Position numbers and translations under genes: made by a program. DNA of 64,000 bases from Prosthecobacter debontii (GTDB lineage: Bacteria; Verrucomicrobiota; Verrucomicrobiia; Verrucomicrobiales; Verrucomicrobiaceae): positions 1-64,000 of the forward strand of contig CAMAQH010000023.1 in assembly GCA_945860295.1 (NCBI GenBank), written 5' to 3'. Below are positions 1 to 8,548 of the stretch, piece after piece; positions within the stretch are counted from its first letter, which is position 1; each line of letters starts with the position of its first letter. The notes beneath the pieces were generated by a model, which ran no database searches, was not told the DNA's origin, and saw only the letters and a program-made list of their open reading frames with translations.

Positions 1-97
1 CGCCCATGATCGCCTCCGGTGAATGGCCGCTTTTGGCGATTAACACGTCCAGCGCTTCATCGAGCGCTTTGTCTTCCTTCGTTTTGGGTCTTCTCAT
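1..97 (-). CDS. Partial transposase N-terminus, probable IS256 family
   Basis: Thirty-two codons are visible, beginning MRRPKTKEDKALDEALDVLI and continuing to the edge with a SPEAIMG segment. Short N-termini of this kind, with an LDxALDxLI stretch followed by xPEEIxGxxG, are common at the start of IS256-type transposases, just before the GLLKxLTK motif, which would lie outside this window. A purine-rich AGGACAGGAAGAC lies directly upstream of the ATG and supports the start. The DDE catalytic residues are not in view, so family assignment rests on this short stretch only, and the gene could be intact or broken beyond the edge. Confidence 0.5.
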   Translation of the reverse strand, partial: MRRPKTKEDKALDEALDVLIAKSGHSPEAIMG

Positions 98-147
98 GTC
101 TTCCTGTCCTCGGATTTGACCCTCCACACAAACTTTCTGACAGGCTC
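1..147 (-). mobile_element. End of an IS256-like insertion sequence (truncated by window edge)
   Basis: The left edge holds the 5' end of a transposase-like gene read leftwards, preceded by about 50 non-coding bases. Reading on the minus strand from about position 147, the sequence gagcctgtcagaaagtttgt resembles the terminal repeats of IS256-family elements as I remember them, which often carry a gtttgtgt motif near the tip. The outer boundary near 147 is therefore an estimate; no target duplication can be seen because the other end lies outside the window. The element would sit about 50 bases from the start of the glcD-like gene. Confidence 0.4.
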
Positions 148-199
148 ACCATGACTAGCTTTTTTTGCGCTTTTGAATTGACCACGTGCGCCTCAATCA

Positions 200-1636
200 A
201 TGCAGAACTGGCTTGGCACTGGGCTTTCCCCGCCCAAACTCCGGGCTGTGCACTCGGTAACCTACAACCTCATTTCCGCGCTCCAGTCGGCGCTTTCTCC
301 AGACCGCGTCTTGACTGAGGCGGAGGATATTTTGCCTTATAGCTTCGATGGCACTGCTGCATTGAAAGTGCGGCCCGGTGCGGTGGTGTTTCCTCTCACT
401 TCACTGGAAGTCGCAGCCTGTGTGAAACTTGCCAGCGACGCCGAAGTGCCTGTCGTGACTCGTGGCTCGGGCACGGGACTCAGCGGCGGCAGCGTGCCTA
501 TCTCAGGTTGTCTGGTCATCTGCCTGACTCAGATGGATCAGATCATTGAGGTGGATGAAAAGAACCTGACGCTGCGTGCTCAGTGCGGCGTCATCACCAA
601 GGACATCGACGATGCAGCAGGGAAAGTGGGTTTGTTTTATCCGCCTGATCCCGGCAGCATGAAGATCAGCACGATCGGTGGCAATGTAGCCGAGAACAGC
701 GGCGGGCTGCGTGGCTTAAAATATGGCGTGACTCGCGACTATGTGATGGGACTCACCGTGGTGCTGCCTGATGGCTCTCTGACGACTCTGGGGAACAAGT
801 GTGTCAAAGACGTAGCAGGCTACTCGATGAAGGATGTCTTCATTGGCAGTGAAGGCACTCTCGGTATCATCACCGAGGTTACACTGAAGCTGGTGCCCAA
901 ACCGAAAGCGCGGAAGACCATGCTGGCGCTCTATGATTCGATGGAGGCTGCCGCTGAAACGATCAGCGCTATCATCGCCGCCAAGATCATCCCCTGCACG
1001 CTGGAGTTCCTCGACCGCGTGACGGTGCAGTGCGTGGAGGACTTTGCTAAAATCGGTCTGCCAACCGATGTCGAAGCCGTGGTGCTTATGGAGACTGATG
1101 GGCACCCTGTGGTGGTCGAAGAGGAGTCCGCCATGATGATGGAACTGGCTCGTCAAAATGGCGCGCGTGAAGTCCGAGCTGCCGCTGATGAGGCTGAGGC
1201 TTTGCGCCTAGCGACCGCGCGCCGCAGTGCTTTCTCCGCGCTCGCTCGACTGCGGCCCACGACCATTCTTGAAGACGTGACCGTGCCGCGCACCGAGTTG
1301 GCTCACATGGTTAAATTTATCCGTCAGGTGGCAGAGAAGCACCGACTGCAAGTCGGCACCTTCGGTCATCTGGGGGATGGCAATCTGCACCCCACTTTCC
1401 TCACTGATGAGCGTGATCACGAGGAGATGCACCGCGTGGAGGAGGCGCTCGAAGACATCGTGAACGAGACCATCCGCCTCGGCGGCACCGTGACTGGTGA
1501 ACACGGAGTTGGTTTGGCCAAGAAAGCTTTTGTCAAACGTCAACTCGGTGAAGCCAGCTATGAGCTGATGCGCACCATCAAGCGTGCGCTTGATCCACAG
1601 GGCTTGCTGAACCCCGGAAAGATTTTTGATCTGTGA
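200..1636 (+). CDS. glcD: FAD-linked oxidase, glycolate oxidase subunit GlcD-like
   Basis: The 478-residue product is a soluble flavoprotein of the GlcD/D-lactate dehydrogenase family, which oxidises 2-hydroxy acids such as glycolate or D-lactate. The N-terminal FAD-binding type 4 domain (roughly residues 45-220) shows TRGSGTGLSGG, YPPDPGS, GGNVAENSGGLRGLKYG and GSEGTLGIITE. The C-terminal FAD-oxidase domain shows GHLGDGNLHP and GTVTGEHGVGLAKK near the active site, and the protein ends with the family-typical LDPQGLLNPGKIF. The length matches GlcD. The start is uncertain: no clear ribosome site precedes the ATG at 200, and a GTG at 248 is possible. GlcE and GlcF partners are absent nearby. 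The stop overlaps the start of the next gene by four bases, so the two are probably co-translated. Confidence 0.88.
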   Translation: MQNWLGTGLSPPKLRAVHSVTYNLISALQSALSPDRVLTEAEDILPYSFDGTAALKVRPGAVVFPLTSLEVAACVKLASDAEVPVVTRGSGTGLSGGSVPISGCLVICLTQMDQIIEVDEKNLTLRAQCGVITKDIDDAAGKVGLFYPPDPGSMKISTIGGNVAENSGGLRGLKYGVTRDYVMGLTVVLPDGSLTTLGNKCVKDVAGYSMKDVFIGSEGTLGIITEVTLKLVPKPKARKTMLALYDSMEAAAETISAIIAAKIIPCTLEFLDRVTVQCVEDFAKIGLPTDVEAVVLMETDGHPVVVEEESAMMMELARQNGAREVRAAADEAEALRLATARRSAFSALARLRPTTILEDVTVPRTELAHMVKFIRQVAEKHRLQVGTFGHLGDGNLHPTFLTDERDHEEMHRVEEALEDIVNETIRLGGTVTGEHGVGLAKKAFVKRQLGEASYELMRTIKRALDPQGLLNPGKIFDL

Positions 1637-2709
1637 GTAAGGTGACGATCACTGCTGTCGAAACCATCTGCGCGCTCGGTGGATCATTACCCGAGTGTCT
1701 GGAAACTTGGCGTGCGGGCAAGTCAGGCCTCGTCGAATACAGCGGCCAGCTCTGTGGTCGCATCGCCGATCAATCGGTGATGAAAGGACGCCGCTATGGC
1801 GCTGCATCGAACCTCGCCGTGCATGTGGCGCGTCAGGCTGTGACGAGAGCTGGCTGGGATTCTGATCAAACCAAGAGCGCGTGGCTTTTCGCCGCCAGTA
1901 GTCGCGGGAATGCCGCGGAATTGCTTGGCCAGAATAAGGCTCGGCGTCCGGTGCGGCGCTTCAGTGCCAGCAATACGATTCACAGTGAGATCGCCGCTGC
2001 GGTGAGCATTGAACTGGGCATTCGCGGCCCCTGGCAGATGCTTTCCAGCGGATGTTCGTCCGGCCTAGATGCACTGGGCATGGCATGGATGGCACTGCGT
2101 ACAGGATTGACTAAACGCGCTCTCATTGTGGCTGTGGATCTGCCGCTTGTGCCTAAGCTAATCCAAGCTTTTCGAGATACGCATCTACTCTCGACGAATG
2201 GTGTGAATGATCCGTTATCGACTATGACCACGGGCCTGCACCTCGGGGAGGCAGGCGTGGCAGTTACGCTTGAATTGACTGACAGCGGACTGGCTGAAAT
2301 GACCCGCTATGCGGCGAATAGCGACGCTTACGATTCACTCATGATTCCTGATGATGGTGCCCCGCTGGCGGATTTGCTCAGCACGTTTTCTCGGCCTGCA
2401 CTCATCTGCCCTCATGCCACAGGTACGCCAAATCACGCCATGGCTGAGATGAAGGCTTTACGCACTGCGTTTGGTGATGTGCCGCTCCTGCTATTATTGA
2501 AGCCGTTCACCGGCCACACCCTCGGCGCTTGTGGATTGCTTGATGTGGCCTTGATCTCTGCTGCATTGCCATTGCTCCCGGCAAACTTGCAAGGGCTCAC
2601 GGGTTTGACTTCAGAGATGTGCCAGCTTTCTCAAGGAGACGAGATTCTCAAAATCGCCTCAGGCATGGGCGGTCACAATGCCGTCGTCGGACTGCGCGTG
2701 ACAGGATAG
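1633..2709 (+). CDS. Beta-ketoacyl synthase-like (thiolase-fold) protein
   Basis: The 358-residue protein has the ketosynthase active-site signature: Cys141 in SSGCSSGLDALGMA, His261 in CPHATGTPNHAMAEMKAL and His295 in KPFTGHTLGACG. This matches the Cys-His-His set of condensing enzymes such as FabF/FabB. It is shorter than FabF (about 410 residues), so peripheral loops are reduced. Intact catalytic residues suggest real condensing activity rather than a chain-length-factor role. The start is a GTG at 1633 that overlaps the glcD stop (GTGA), which implies translational coupling. There is no acyl carrier protein, ketoreductase or dehydratase next to it, so the substrate cannot be inferred. It ends 12 bases from the convergent TPR gene. 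Confidence 0.75.
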   Translation: MSKVTITAVETICALGGSLPECLETWRAGKSGLVEYSGQLCGRIADQSVMKGRRYGAASNLAVHVARQAVTRAGWDSDQTKSAWLFAASSRGNAAELLGQNKARRPVRRFSASNTIHSEIAAAVSIELGIRGPWQMLSSGCSSGLDALGMAWMALRTGLTKRALIVAVDLPLVPKLIQAFRDTHLLSTNGVNDPLSTMTTGLHLGEAGVAVTLELTDSGLAEMTRYAANSDAYDSLMIPDDGAPLADLLSTFSRPALICPHATGTPNHAMAEMKALRTAFGDVPLLLLLKPFTGHTLGACGLLDVALISAALPLLPANLQGLTGLTSEMCQLSQGDEILKIASGMGGHNAVVGLRVTG

Positions 2710-2721
2710 GGGCACAGTAAC

Positions 2722-4800
2722 TCAGGGCTTGAAGGGCAGCGGCTTATTAATCGTCTGCATGTCGTTGGTCGTTTGAGCAGCGGGAGGCAAAGCCGCGCTG
2801 CGTGCAGTTGCTGCTGGTGTGGCGACCTTGCTATCCGATTTAGGCTGGCGTTGAATCTGAATGATTTGATCTAGCACGCTCTTCACCTTTTCCACAAAGG
2901 CAGGGAGAATGTTGGGAACTTTACTGGTGCCGGCTAGACATTCCTCGAGAATGGGACGTGCTTCGTTGATCTTGTTTTGTTGTCCAAGACAGATTCCGGT
3001 CAGAAAGAGTGTCTGTAGAATCTCAGGATCAGTAGGCTTCAAAACTCGACGCTGATCGCGCAAGACCTGAAGAAAGATGGGCTCTGCTTCCGGCCACTTA
3101 TTTTGGTTGAGTAGGGCGTTGGCGACTTCTCTGAGGATCTTCAGGCTCTCAGGAGTCTCTTCTTTTAGTAAACGGGTCAGGCTGGCATGAACCAGACGGT
3201 ACTCTTTTTCAGCTTCCGTTAGTTGCCCTTGGTTTGTGAGAGTGCCTGCAAGATTAAGCTGGGTGTTCAGCGTCCTCGTATCATTGGGGCCGTAGGTTTT
3301 GACAGCTTTTGCAAGTTGCGTTCTTGCATTGTTAATCATGAGGGTTTTCGCCTCAGGTGAAGTCAATAAATCAGAGACTCGCTGAGTCGCTAAAACAGTC
3401 TTCGGATGCTGCTTCCCGAGTTGTTTTGTTAGCGCCGTCAGCACAGCGCGAAACTCAATTTCAGCCTCTTCAAGTGACCCTGTATTTTGGTAAGCGATCC
3501 CCAATTGGCTGCGTGTATCCAGGGTGTCTCGATGATCAGGATTGAGCAGGCGGACCCGTGCGCCGAGCGCGGGCTTAAGCACTGTCACCGCCTCGGCATA
3601 CTTGTGCTGAGCATTCAGGCAGGTGCCCAAGTCTTGAGCGGTGTTCAGTGTTTCCAAGTGGTCAGCTCCGAGGACTTTAATTTCCTGCTCCTGAAGTGTC
3701 CGTAACTTAGCCTCAGCTTCCGCCATCATGCCTTGTTCGCGCTGGCATTGAGCAAGTTTAAGATGGCATGAAAGGGTCACTAAATGATCAACGCCAAGCT
3801 CCTTTTGGCTGAGTTCCAGCAGGCCAATAGCCTCGGCTTCGCACTCGGGAAACTTGCGCTGCTCAAACAAGTTTTTCACCAACTGATCTCGGCTACGCAA
3901 AGTGACCGGACTATCGACACCTAGCGTGCGCTTTTGGGTATCAATGATGGCGCGCCGAAAGGTTTCTGCGTCTTCAAAAGAATCCTGACTTTCGAGAATG
4001 CGCGCCAGGTTCTTTCGCACAGACACGGTCTTTACATCATCGGCTCCAAAGTTGGTTTCGGTGACTCGCAGAATATCCCGTAGTTCTTTCTCTGCTGCTG
4101 CATCCTGGTGGTCATCGTAGAGCGCTGCGGACAGCTCATTGTGATAATAAAGCGTGTAAGGATTGGTGACGCCCTCTGCCTGTAGGTATTCGCTGTGGAT
4201 GAGACGAAGCGTGTTGATTTGCTCCTCTGGCCTGCCGCTGCGCCAGTGAATGTGTGCCAAGCTGATCTGAATCTGTGCCCATACTGGCAGATCTTTTTTC
4301 GGATCAGTCTCTCCCTGCGCGACTTGGATATACTTCAGCGCTGAATCATTCTGCCCACGCTCCAAGGCCGCCAGCGCAGCCAGTTGCAGAGCTGAACTGA
4401 TGTCTGTGGGCTTGCGTGATTTAGCGCGATGCGCGGCATCTCCTGCCTGAAGCGCGAGTTCCTCTGCCTGCTGATACTGCCTGCACACGAAATCCGCTCT
4501 GGCATGCTCAAGAAGTGGCGCTTTCTCGTCTCGTCTCAGGTTCTCCGCTCGTTCGCGGATGGCTTTGGGAGATAGCTCCGGCGGTAACTTTAGCCGAGTC
4601 ACTAACTCCTCGTAAACACGAGTGAAGCGCTGTTCATCACCGCCCTCCCCGGCCGATGGCCCCTGGATTGCATAAGCGGTGGGGAACTCACGCAAGAAGT
4701 CGTTAAAAGGCGACGCTTCAGCCTGAGCGCAGTTGATGAATCCCATGCTGATGATGAGAGCGCAGATTGATAGAGGCAGGCTTTGACAGCGAAAGAACAT
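2722..4800 (-). CDS. Secreted TPR-repeat protein
   Basis: The 692-residue protein begins with a signal peptide (MFFRCQSLPLSICALIISMG, cleavage likely after CAQA near residue 27). From about residue 130 to 640 it is built of long tetratricopeptide repeats of the kinesin-light-chain/TPR_12 kind: about 42-residue units with recurring LGxDHxxTL and GxxxEAExxxR patterns. The tail (about 650-692) is low in complexity and rich in Ala, Pro, Lys and Thr. Such repeats mediate protein contacts, and the signal peptide puts it in the periplasm or outside. No enzymatic domain is visible. It is convergent with the ketosynthase gene and transcribed toward it. The partner is unknown. Confidence 0.8.
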   Translation of the reverse strand: MFFRCQSLPLSICALIISMGFINCAQAEASPFNDFLREFPTAYAIQGPSAGEGGDEQRFTRVYEELVTRLKLPPELSPKAIRERAENLRRDEKAPLLEHARADFVCRQYQQAEELALQAGDAAHRAKSRKPTDISSALQLAALAALERGQNDSALKYIQVAQGETDPKKDLPVWAQIQISLAHIHWRSGRPEEQINTLRLIHSEYLQAEGVTNPYTLYYHNELSAALYDDHQDAAAEKELRDILRVTETNFGADDVKTVSVRKNLARILESQDSFEDAETFRRAIIDTQKRTLGVDSPVTLRSRDQLVKNLFEQRKFPECEAEAIGLLELSQKELGVDHLVTLSCHLKLAQCQREQGMMAEAEAKLRTLQEQEIKVLGADHLETLNTAQDLGTCLNAQHKYAEAVTVLKPALGARVRLLNPDHRDTLDTRSQLGIAYQNTGSLEEAEIEFRAVLTALTKQLGKQHPKTVLATQRVSDLLTSPEAKTLMINNARTQLAKAVKTYGPNDTRTLNTQLNLAGTLTNQGQLTEAEKEYRLVHASLTRLLKEETPESLKILREVANALLNQNKWPEAEPIFLQVLRDQRRVLKPTDPEILQTLFLTGICLGQQNKINEARPILEECLAGTSKVPNILPAFVEKVKSVLDQIIQIQRQPKSDSKVATPAATARSAALPPAAQTTNDMQTINKPLPFKP

Positions 4801-4908
4801 GACCCGTAGAGAGTGCTCGGCCCTGAGGGTGGGTCAAGGGCGCCGAATGACATCGGCAATCTAACGAGTTCGACATAGCCTGTCGTGACTTGCCTTCGAA
4901 GCCGTGCG

Positions 4909-5190
4909 TCACCCTTGAAGTGGTGCCCAATCGGCAACGGCATCTGGCAACTCCTCACCATAAAGGCGCTTGTAAAAGTGCCGTCGACACTGGGACTCAC
5001 TGAGGTCTTTTGGTAGCGATGCCCAGATCATTTCCCTTGCCGTGGTGAGCATCGACATGCCCATCAGGAAGCGCTCTGAGCTGGTCAGCGCCATCGTGCG
5101 CTGGAAGATCATCTCATTGATCTCCGGCGCGGTATCCTCCACGGAGAAGCCCGTGTCAGCATATCTGTCAGGTTCAATCTGGCTGCCCAT
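4909..5190 (-). CDS. Small conserved-looking protein, putative partner of a nucleotidyltransferase
   Basis: The 93-residue product has a compact, charged, helical composition with the recognisable run DTAPEINEMIF, ALTSSERFLMGMSMLTTARE, SLPKDLSE and RRHFYKRLYGEELP. I recall similar small proteins (D-T-x-P-E/I near the start, ER and a terminal R-x-Y/H-G-x-E) next to nucleotidyltransferase genes in many bacteria, but I cannot name the family. The preceding reading frame (5174-5350) is a fragment of just such a nucleotidyltransferase, which supports the pairing. The ATG at 5190 lies inside the 3' end of that fragment and has no good ribosome site, so the true start may differ or the gene may be losing expression. 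Confidence 0.55.
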   Translation of the reverse strand: MGSQIEPDRYADTGFSVEDTAPEINEMIFQRTMALTSSERFLMGMSMLTTAREMIWASLPKDLSESQCRRHFYKRLYGEELPDAVADWAPLQG

Positions 5191-5350
5191 GAGTGGAGAT
5201 AATCCATGTCACAGCCGGTTCCAGATCACGCGTCATACGCGGCTGGGCATAGCGGTTCAGCGCCATGTAGCTAGAGAGCATGTATTTGATACCCGCTTCC
5301 TCCAAGCGAGTCAGCAAGTCATGCAGGGTGTCGAGTTCTGCGCTTATGCC
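5174..5350 (-). pseudogene. Remnant of a nucleotidyltransferase gene (5' and 3' truncated)
   Basis: Directly after the fdhA stop, in the same frame, the minus strand encodes about 58 residues including SAELDTLHDLLTRLEEAGIK, YMLSSYMALNRYAQPRMTRD and then an unrelated-looking tail ending GQPD. The pattern LLxxLExAGIxYMLxGSxAL followed by PRMTRDIDxVV is typical of AbiEii/DUF6036-like nucleotidyltransferase N-termini. Here the GS of the nucleotide-binding loop is SS, the expected D-I-D is D-L-E, no start codon precedes the homology, and the remaining catalytic domain is missing. This looks like a decayed gene deleted from its middle up to the small partner gene at 4909-5190. Confidence 0.55.
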
Positions 5351-8110
5351 TCAAGCCATCTCCATCATCCGCTTCTTCTTTGGCTTGCCTGCACTGACGA
5401 AATCGACATCGGCGGCGATGACTTTGTACTCGGGGCACAGGGTATCTGCGTCGCAGCCTTGGCCGGTGACGTTGTTCACCATGGCTTCGGGGAAGTGGAA
5501 GGTGGTGTAGAGGATGCCGGGTTTGACTTCATCCGTGACGCGAGCTTCAAGTTCGACTTCACCGCGAGCGCTGAAGAGGCGAACTTTGTCGCCACTGCGG
5601 ATGGATTTGCGCTTCGCATCGGTGGGGTTCAGGGCGAGCACGTCTCGGGTGACGATTTCTCCATTACCAGTGCGGCGGGTCATGGTGCCGCAGTTGTAGT
5701 GCTCCAATAGGCGACCGGTGGTAAGGATGAAGGGGAACTCTGCGCCGTTGGTTTTGAGTTCGGTGGACTCCTTCCAGTCGAAGAAGTGAAAGTGGCCCTT
5801 GCCGCGACTAAAGGTCTCCTGATGCAGGATCTGCGTGTCGGTGCCATCAGCGGCGATGGGCCACTGCTTGCCGTTGGTGCTGAGATTCTCCCAGGTGGCG
5901 CCTTTGAAGAAGGGAACTATTTGAGCGATCTCAGCGAGCACACCCTCGGGCGTGTAGTCGGGCTGTGGGAAGCCGAAGCGCTGCAAAATCTCACACATGA
6001 TCTGTCCATCTGGCCGGGTGCCTGATAGTGGCTTCACGGCGGCGTTCACGCGCTGCACACGGCGCTCGGCATTGGTGAAGGTGCCGCTCTTTTCGAGGAA
6101 GCTGGATGCTGGGAGGATGACGTGAGCATACTTTGCTGTTTCGGTCATGAAGATCTCCTGCACGACGAGAAACTCCAGGCTCTCCATGGCATGGCGGACG
6201 TGATGCGCATCGGGATCTGTCTGCACGACATCTTCGCCCATGAGCCAGAGCGCTTTGAGTTTGCCTTCAATGGCGGCATCAAACATCTGCGGGATTTTCC
6301 AGCCGGGTTCAGTCGGAGTGGGTGCGCCGTAGAAGTCGGCGTAGCGTTTTTGGGCATCGAGATCGGCCATCTCGAAGTAACCCGCACCCTGATGCGGCTG
6401 GCAGCCCATGTCAGCGGCACCTTGGACGTTGTTCTGGCCGCGCAGTGGGTTCACGCCGACGCCTGGACGACCGATGTTGCCGGTCATCATGGCGAGGTTT
6501 GAGATGAGCATGACGGTCTTCGCGCCTTGCTCGTGCTCGGTGACACCAAGTCCGTGGAAGCTCATCGCCGCCTCACTGCTGGCGTATTCGATGGCGGCAG
6601 CGCGGACGAGTTCGCGATCTACGCCGGTGATTTTTTCCAAAGCGTCGATGTCTAGCGCGCGGAGACCTGTTTCAAATTCGGCCCAGTTTTCACAGCGCTT
6701 TTCAACGAAGTCTTTCTTCACCAAACCTGCGTCGAGGATGAAGCGCGCAAACATATTCAGCAACGCGATGTTGGTGCCAGGGCGAAGCTGGAGGTGATAT
6801 TTGGCATACGGCACGAGTTCGATCTTGCGTGGGTCGATGACGATGAGCGGCGTGCCTTTCATCACCTGTTGTTTCATACGTGCTCCGGTGACTGGGTGGC
6901 CCTCAGTCGGGTTAGCACCAATGATCATGATGCACTTAGTGTATTCGAGATCTTCTACTGAGTTTGTGGCGGCACCTGTGCCGAAACTCTTCTGCATGCC
7001 CCAGGCGGTGGGCGAATGACAGACGCGGGCGCAGCAATCGATGTTGTTTGTGCCCATGACGGCGCGGATGAATTTCTGCATGAGGTAGTTCTCCTCATTG
7101 GTGCAGCGTGCGGACGAAATGCCAGCCACAGCATTGCCACCGAACTCCGCTTTGATGCGGGTCAAATTGGCGACGATGTGATCATAGGCTTCGTCCCACG
7201 TTGCTTCTTTGAATTGACCATCAGGCTGACGAATGAGCGGCTTGCGCAGGCGGTCCCGGTGATTGTAGAACTTGAAGGCAAAGCGGCCTTTGAGGCAGGT
7301 GTGCGCGTGGTTTACTTCTGCATCAAAAGGAGCCTGGATGGAGAGTACTTCATCTCCCTTCGTTGCCACATCGAGATTGCAGCCCACGCCGCAGTAGGTG
7401 CAGATGGTGCGCGTTTTCTTCGTCGCCTCGATGGATTTGGAGAAGAACTTGTCGCTGATGGCCGAGGTTGGGCAGGCTTGTGCGCAGGCACCGCATGACA
7501 CGCACTCTGAGTCTTCAAAGGATTGGTCGAGGCCTTTGATGATGCGCGCATTGAAGCCGCGACCATGCATCGAGAGCACATGCTGACCCTGGACTTCATC
7601 GCAGGCACGCACGCACCGTGAGCAGTTGATGCACTTCGAGAGTTCCGAAGTCATGTAGGCATGCGAGTGATCTTTCGCACGATCCAGATGGTTCGCTCCT
7701 GCTGGGTAACGAACTCCGCGAATGCCCACTTTCGCCGCCACGGTTTGCAGTTCGCAGTTGCCGCTGACTTCACAGGTCAAGCAGTCGAGTGGGTGGTCGG
7801 TGAGTACGAGTTCGACGATGTTCTTGCGCAGGCTGCGAATCTTCTTCGACTCAGTGAAGACATGCATGCCCGCTGAAAGTGGCGTGTGGCAGGAGGCGAC
7901 GACACGACGCGGCCCATCGGACTGCAAAGCGACTTCGACCGAGCAAACGCGACACGCGCCATAAGGCTCAAGCTGTGGTGCATCGCAAAGTGTTGGCACA
8001 TGCCCGCGTCCGCGATGCCGGTCGATGTACTTCAGGAGTGTGTCGCCGGACTCGAAACGCAGGGGTTCGCCGTCGATGAAAGCTGTGAGTGTGGAGAGGT
8101 CTTGAACCAT
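5351..8110 (-). CDS. fdhA: Formate dehydrogenase alpha subunit (NAD-linked type, Cys-containing)
   Basis: The 919-residue protein has the layout of FdhA/FdsA-type subunits. A [2Fe-2S] ferredoxin domain (Cys42, 53, 56, 74) is followed by a NuoG-like cysteine cluster (CLTCEVSGNC, about 110-119), two [4Fe-4S] ferredoxin motifs (CINCSRCVRAC at 160-170, CVSCGACAQAC at 203-213), a molybdopterin-type [4Fe-4S] site (CTYCGVGC at 237-244) and the large molybdopterin domain. The Mo/W ligand is Cys364 in ARVCHSPTA, where some homologues use selenocysteine. The C-terminal molydopterin dinucleotide-binding domain is present (GRLLEHYNCGTMTRR). It oxidises formate and passes electrons to a NuoEF-like subunit, here probably the gene at 25979-27640. 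The N-terminal MVQDL segment lies in a 25-bp repeat shared with the MNT gene upstream. Confidence 0.9.
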   Translation of the reverse strand: MVQDLSTLTAFIDGEPLRFESGDTLLKYIDRHRGRGHVPTLCDAPQLEPYGACRVCSVEVALQSDGPRRVVASCHTPLSAGMHVFTESKKIRSLRKNIVELVLTDHPLDCLTCEVSGNCELQTVAAKVGIRGVRYPAGANHLDRAKDHSHAYMTSELSKCINCSRCVRACDEVQGQHVLSMHGRGFNARIIKGLDQSFEDSECVSCGACAQACPTSAISDKFFSKSIEATKKTRTICTYCGVGCNLDVATKGDEVLSIQAPFDAEVNHAHTCLKGRFAFKFYNHRDRLRKPLIRQPDGQFKEATWDEAYDHIVANLTRIKAEFGGNAVAGISSARCTNEENYLMQKFIRAVMGTNNIDCCARVCHSPTAWGMQKSFGTGAATNSVEDLEYTKCIMIIGANPTEGHPVTGARMKQQVMKGTPLIVIDPRKIELVPYAKYHLQLRPGTNIALLNMFARFILDAGLVKKDFVEKRCENWAEFETGLRALDIDALEKITGVDRELVRAAAIEYASSEAAMSFHGLGVTEHEQGAKTVMLISNLAMMTGNIGRPGVGVNPLRGQNNVQGAADMGCQPHQGAGYFEMADLDAQKRYADFYGAPTPTEPGWKIPQMFDAAIEGKLKALWLMGEDVVQTDPDAHHVRHAMESLEFLVVQEIFMTETAKYAHVILPASSFLEKSGTFTNAERRVQRVNAAVKPLSGTRPDGQIMCEILQRFGFPQPDYTPEGVLAEIAQIVPFFKGATWENLSTNGKQWPIAADGTDTQILHQETFSRGKGHFHFFDWKESTELKTNGAEFPFILTTGRLLEHYNCGTMTRRTGNGEIVTRDVLALNPTDAKRKSIRSGDKVRLFSARGEVELEARVTDEVKPGILYTTFHFPEAMVNNVTGQGCDADTLCPEYKVIAADVDFVSAGKPKKKRMMEMA

Positions 8111-8113
8111 GAT
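8089..8113. repeat. 25-bp direct repeat, copy A (start region of fdhA)
   Basis: This stretch covers the first codons of fdhA and three bases upstream of its ATG. It matches positions 8885-8909 in 24 of 25 bases, with the identical core aggtcttgaaccatgat; the only mismatch is A versus T at the seventh base. Both copies are in the same orientation and sit at the start codon of a gene, so both encoded proteins begin MVQDL followed by Ser/Thr-Thr. The MNT and HEPN genes lie exactly between the copies. Confidence 0.85.
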
Positions 8114-8131
8114 AATGAAAATAATGAAACG

Positions 8132-8548
8132 TTACGTTGGATGTGTTTCTGACGGAAGCACGGAAAGCACAAAATCATAGATGCGGCGCGCTGCGGCGAG
8201 GGCTTCGTCGAATTCAGCGCGGGTTGGATTTAGCGGTGCGAAGTCATCTGGGTAGCGAAACGTAAAGGCGAGGGGTGACAGTATTGAGGCCTCCGTTCTC
8301 CACTGCTGAAAACTGGCATTGATGGAAGAGCACAGTGGTAGCAGCAAGACCAGACTGTGTGTTTTGGTAAAGGTCACGGCGTGAGCGAGTAGAGAGCCCT
8401 TGAGGGCTTTTTCTGCGGCTTGCTGGCAATGATAAACACATGTGTCTAGCACCTCGTCGTCACCTGCGCTGGATCTCTCTGCGTTAACCAAAACGTGTGC
8501 TGCTTTGGTCAGCCAACGTCTGGTAGAATCAATCGCGGCCTGATCCAT
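8132..8548 (-). CDS. HEPN-domain protein
   Basis: The 138-residue, all-helical protein is a HEPN domain, the class that pairs with minimal nucleotidyltransferases. Visible signs are the early WLTKAAHVLVNAE helix, the conserved YHCQQAAEKALKG helix, KTHSLVLLL and a final RYPDDF motif before the last helix. I do not see the R-x4-6-H ribonuclease motif in the usual C-terminal helix, so it may be of the non-nuclease, substrate-binding kind. The start at 8548 is supported by GGGGAGG seven bases upstream; a longer frame begins at 8572 without a site. It overlaps the 3' end of the MNT gene by 20 bases, which indicates translational coupling. Confidence 0.8.
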   Translation of the reverse strand: MDQAAIDSTRRWLTKAAHVLVNAERSSAGDDEVLDTCVYHCQQAAEKALKGSLLAHAVTFTKTHSLVLLLPLCSSINASFQQWRTEASILSPLAFTFRYPDDFAPLNPTRAEFDEALAAARRIYDFVLSVLPSETHPT

